NCBI GenBank assembly: GCA_046155615.1
Contig: JBJXFP010000095.1
Location: forward strand, 1 to 7,243
Reading direction: 5' to 3'
Source of the DNA: JANNVZ01 sp046155615
GTDB lineage: Bacteria > Bacteroidota > Bacteroidia > Flavobacteriales_D > Sanyastnellaceae
DNA length: 7,243 bases
Every line of letters begins with the position of its first letter. The first letter of the stretch is position 1. This document shows positions 5,372 to 7,243 of the stretch, in pieces. Below the pieces are notes generated by a model. That model saw nothing but the letters and a program-made list of their open reading frames with translations. It ran no database searches and was not told the DNA's origin. The translations under genes were made by a program, and so were the position numbers.

Positions 5372-6595
5372 TCACGACATACGCTTTCTCAATTCCGCAT
5401 CTATCGCATCCAGAAAATCTTCAGTGGTGAGGTAGTGTTCTTCTTTCACCTTGTCACCATGTATGCACACGGCTAAGTCTTTTGTCATCTTGCCACTTTC
5501 CACCAAGTCCACACACACACTTTCCAATGTGTTGGAGAACTTAGCCAGCTCCGCATTGCTGTCTAATTTAGCTCTGTGTGCAAGGCCAATAGTCCACGCA
5601 TAGATAGAGGCTATAGGGTTGGTAGATGTCTTCTTGCCCTGTTGGTGCTGGCGGTAATGGCGCGTAACGGTGCCATGCGCAGCTTCTGCTTCCACGGTTT
5701 TTCCGTCAGGAGTAATAAGTGCAGATGTCATAAGGCCGAGTGATCCGAAGCCCTGGGCTACAATGTCGCTTTGCACATCGCCATCGTAGTTTTTGCAGGC
5801 CCACACAAAGCCGCCTTCGCTCTTCAGGCAGAAGGCCACCATATCATCTATCAAACGGTGTTCGTAAGTGATGCCAAGTTCTGCAAATTTTGTTTTGAAT
5901 TCTTGCTGATATACTTCTTCAAATATGTCTTTGAAGCGGCCATCGTATGCTTTCAGAATGGTGTTTTTACTTGAGAAGTACAGATTCCAATTGCGCATGA
6001 TGGCTTGATTGAAACAAGAACGCGCAAAGCCATAAATGCTGTCGTCCGTATTGTACATACTCAGCGCTACGCCATCGCCCTCGAAGTTGAATACTTCCCA
6101 GGTCTTTGCTTCACCGCTTTCGGGTGTGAAGGTCATGGTGAGTTTGCCTTTGCCTTTTACTACTGTATCTGTTGCACGATACTGATCGCCAAAGGCATGG
6201 CGGCCAATGTTGATTGGCTTTGTCCAGCCGGGCACCAAGCGTGGTATGTTTTTGCAGATGATAGGCTCGCGGAAAACAGTGCCGCCAATGATGTTGCGTA
6301 TGGTGCCATTGGGCGACTTCCACATTTTTTTCAACTTGAATTCTTCCACCCGAGCCTCGTCAGGGGTGATGGTGGCGCACTTAACTGCTACGTTGTATTG
6401 CAAGGTGGCTTTGGCGCTTTCCACAGTCACTTCATCATTTGTGGCATCGCGGTTTTCCATGCCCAGGTCGTAATACTTTATGTCTATGTCTAAATAGGGA
6501 TGAATCAATTTTTCTTTGATGAATGTCCAGATTATGCGGGTCATCTCATCACCATCCATTTCTACTATCGGGTTGGCTACTTTTATTTTATTCAT
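5372..6595 (-). CDS. icd: NADP-dependent isocitrate dehydrogenase, eukaryote-like homodimeric type
   Basis: It oxidatively decarboxylates isocitrate to 2-oxoglutarate in the TCA cycle, producing NADPH in the cytosol. The 407-aa protein from ATG 6595 aligns by eye almost throughout with eukaryotic IDH1/IDH2 rather than E. coli Icd. Shared motifs are GDEMTRIIW (15-23), VKCATITPDE (71-80), MWKSPNGTIRN (91-101), GGTVFRE (104-110), IGRHAFGDQYRATD (130-143), KNTILKAYDGRFKDIF (210-225), RLIDDMVA (247-254), KNYDGDVQSD (268-277) and EAEAAHGTVTRHY (302-314). Substrate residues Arg100, Arg109, Arg132 and Tyr139, catalytic Lys210 and metal-binding Asp273/Asp277 are all in place. The frame is open to an ATG at 6697, but those 34 extra residues have no counterpart in the family and would cover the promoter region. 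It is divergent from parE, with its own -7 box at 6638-6631. Confidence 0.97.
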   Translation of the reverse strand: MNKIKVANPIVEMDGDEMTRIIWTFIKEKLIHPYLDIDIKYYDLGMENRDATNDEVTVESAKATLQYNVAVKCATITPDEARVEEFKLKKMWKSPNGTIRNIIGGTVFREPIICKNIPRLVPGWTKPINIGRHAFGDQYRATDTVVKGKGKLTMTFTPESGEAKTWEVFNFEGDGVALSMYNTDDSIYGFARSCFNQAIMRNWNLYFSSKNTILKAYDGRFKDIFEEVYQQEFKTKFAELGITYEHRLIDDMVAFCLKSEGGFVWACKNYDGDVQSDIVAQGFGSLGLMTSALITPDGKTVEAEAAHGTVTRHYRQHQQGKKTSTNPIASIYAWTIGLAHRAKLDSNAELAKFSNTLESVCVDLVESGKMTKDLAVCIHGDKVKEEHYLTTEDFLDAIDAELRKRMS

Positions 6596-6630
6596 AGTTG
6601 TGTTTTGGTTGAAAAAACAGGTGGGCAAAT

Positions 6631-6638
6631 CAAACCTA
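6631..6638 (-). promoter_or_regulatory. candidate -7 promoter box for icd
   Basis: The minus strand reads TAGGTTTG, a full match to the fixed bases of TAnnTTTG. Transcription would start near 6625, leaving a leader of about 30 nt before the ATG at 6595. A TTTTG (6657-6653) lies 14 nt upstream, closer than the usual 17-21, so the -33 element is uncertain. Confidence 0.5.
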
Positions 6639-6660
6639 AAGGCCAGCCAACACAAAACGC

Positions 6661-6669
6661 TGTGGATAA
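6661..6669 (-). promoter_or_regulatory. perfect DnaA-box 9-mer (TTATCCACA)
   Basis: The plus strand reads TGTGGATAA, the reverse complement of the consensus DnaA box TTATCCACA. It lies between the icd and parE -7 boxes, about 40 bp upstream of either predicted start. A 9-mer has roughly a 5-6% chance of occurring once in a window of this size on both strands. No second strong box is nearby, so this is not an origin; a DnaA-responsive regulatory site is possible but unproven. Confidence 0.4.
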
Positions 6670-6698
6670 AAAAGGACGCGCCTGCCGATGCCCCCAAA

Positions 6699-6706
6699 TA
6701 CTTTCG
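6699..6706 (+). promoter_or_regulatory. possible -7 box for parE
   Basis: TACTTTCG is one base off TAnnTTTG and would start transcription near 6712, giving a leader of about 29 nt. No TTG lies at the expected -33 distance. The same TTCG-ending variant occurs in front of the beta-barrel gene and pyrH. Confidence 0.33.
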
Positions 6707-6740
6707 CGCTTCTTTTCAAGAAGAGTTTAAGTACAGAGTG

Positions 6741-7243
6741 ATGGCAGAACAATCCAACTATACAGAAGACAACATACGCTCATTAGACTGGCAGGAACAC
6801 ATACGCCTGCGGCCCGGCATGTACATAGGCAAGATGGGCGATGGCAGTGCTGCTGACGATGGCATATATGTGTTGCTGAAAGAAATATTGGACAACAGCA
6901 TTGATGAATTTGTGATGGGCTTTGGCAAAACCATTGACATCATCATAAAAGACAATACAGTAACAGTGCGCGACTACGGGCGTGGCATTCCGCTGGGCAA
7001 GGTGATAGACTGTGTGTCTAAAATAAACACAGGTGGTAAGTACGACTCGCGCGCCTTTAAGAAGAGCGTAGGTTTGAATGGTGTGGGTACAAAGGCGGTG
7101 AATGCCTTGAGCGGCTATTTCAAAGTGGAAAGTGTGCGCGAAGGCGAAAACAAAGTGGCCGAGTTTCAGAAGGGTATCATCACCAAAGACCACAAGATTG
7201 GCAAGACGGATGCGAAGAATGGAACCACAACCATCTTCATTCC
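6741..7243 (+). CDS. parE: DNA topoisomerase IV subunit B, N-terminal part (runs off the window)
   Basis: The ATPase subunit of the type IIA topoisomerase that decatenates daughter chromosomes; its partner would be ParC. The 167 complete codons in the window cover most of the GHKL ATPase domain, and the frame is open at the right edge. Visible motifs are HIRLRPGMYIG (20-30), KEILDNSIDE (47-56) with the base Glu48 and Mg-binding Asn52, RDYGRGIP (77-84) with Asp78, INTGGKYDS (95-103), and the ATP-lid glycines GLNGVGTKAVNALS (111-124). The DYGRGIP variant, in place of DNGRGIP, and the DGSAADDGIYVLLKE stretch (34-48) look like Bacteroidota ParE rather than GyrB. That paralogue call is less certain than the family. 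No earlier in-frame ATG precedes 6741 closely. It is divergent from icd across 145 bp holding the DnaA-box-like 9-mer. Confidence 0.92.
   Translation, partial: MAEQSNYTEDNIRSLDWQEHIRLRPGMYIGKMGDGSAADDGIYVLLKEILDNSIDEFVMGFGKTIDIIIKDNTVTVRDYGRGIPLGKVIDCVSKINTGGKYDSRAFKKSVGLNGVGTKAVNALSGYFKVESVREGENKVAEFQKGIITKDHKIGKTDAKNGTTTIFI

Noticed and set aside
6005..6493. 162-codon plus-strand ORF opposite icd
   Set aside because: It is fully antisense to strongly conserved IDH coding sequence and its cysteine/phenylalanine-rich translation fits a reverse-strand shadow.
6783..7193. 136-codon minus-strand ORF
   Set aside because: It is antisense to the parE reading frame, whose GHKL motifs are unmistakable.
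1..7243. Mobile elements, CRISPR arrays, defence or biosynthetic systems
   Set aside because: No transposase or integrase, no direct-repeat array and no gene unlike its neighbours was seen. Gene content is housekeeping plus envelope proteins.

Overview
The window looks like an ordinary chromosomal segment of a Bacteroidota bacterium. The evidence is Bacteroidota-style promoter elements (TAnnTTTG-like -7 boxes), start codons without clear Shine-Dalgarno sequences, SPII lipoproteins, a ParE with the sequence style of this phylum, and a 67K-type SppA. A Chitinophagales-like source is only a guess. I see no mobile element, CRISPR array, tRNA, rRNA or defence system.

Layout. Bases 1-93 may hold the tail of an upstream plus-strand gene, followed by a weak terminator-like hairpin. 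Bases 94-309 are a leader region with a perfect -7 box and a 22-bp near-palindrome in front of sppA (310-2109, +). sppA converges on pyrH (2930-2223, -), and a strong bidirectional terminator lies between them. Upstream of pyrH on the minus strand are three envelope genes: a 271-aa Ig-like lipoprotein (3777-2962), a 139-aa small lipoprotein (4287-3868) and a 291-aa predicted outer-membrane beta-barrel protein (5220-4345). Next comes icd (6595-5372, -), an NADP-isocitrate dehydrogenase of the eukaryote-like homodimeric type. It is divergent from parE (6741 to beyond the window end, +), the start of topoisomerase IV subunit B.

Functionally this is a mix of housekeeping genes (UMP kinase, TCA-cycle IDH, topoisomerase IV) and envelope genes (signal peptide peptidase, two lipoproteins, one barrel protein). 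The beta-barrel and small-lipoprotein genes may form one transcript, closed by the hairpin at 3810-3841. The Ig-like lipoprotein gene and pyrH, 31 bp apart, may form another.

I found no convincing new system. The most checkable observations are small regulatory ones: a perfect 9-mer DnaA box between icd and parE, the palindrome at the predicted sppA transcription start, and a promoter-like motif abutting a terminator ahead of the Ig-like lipoprotein. The functions of the three envelope genes are unknown.
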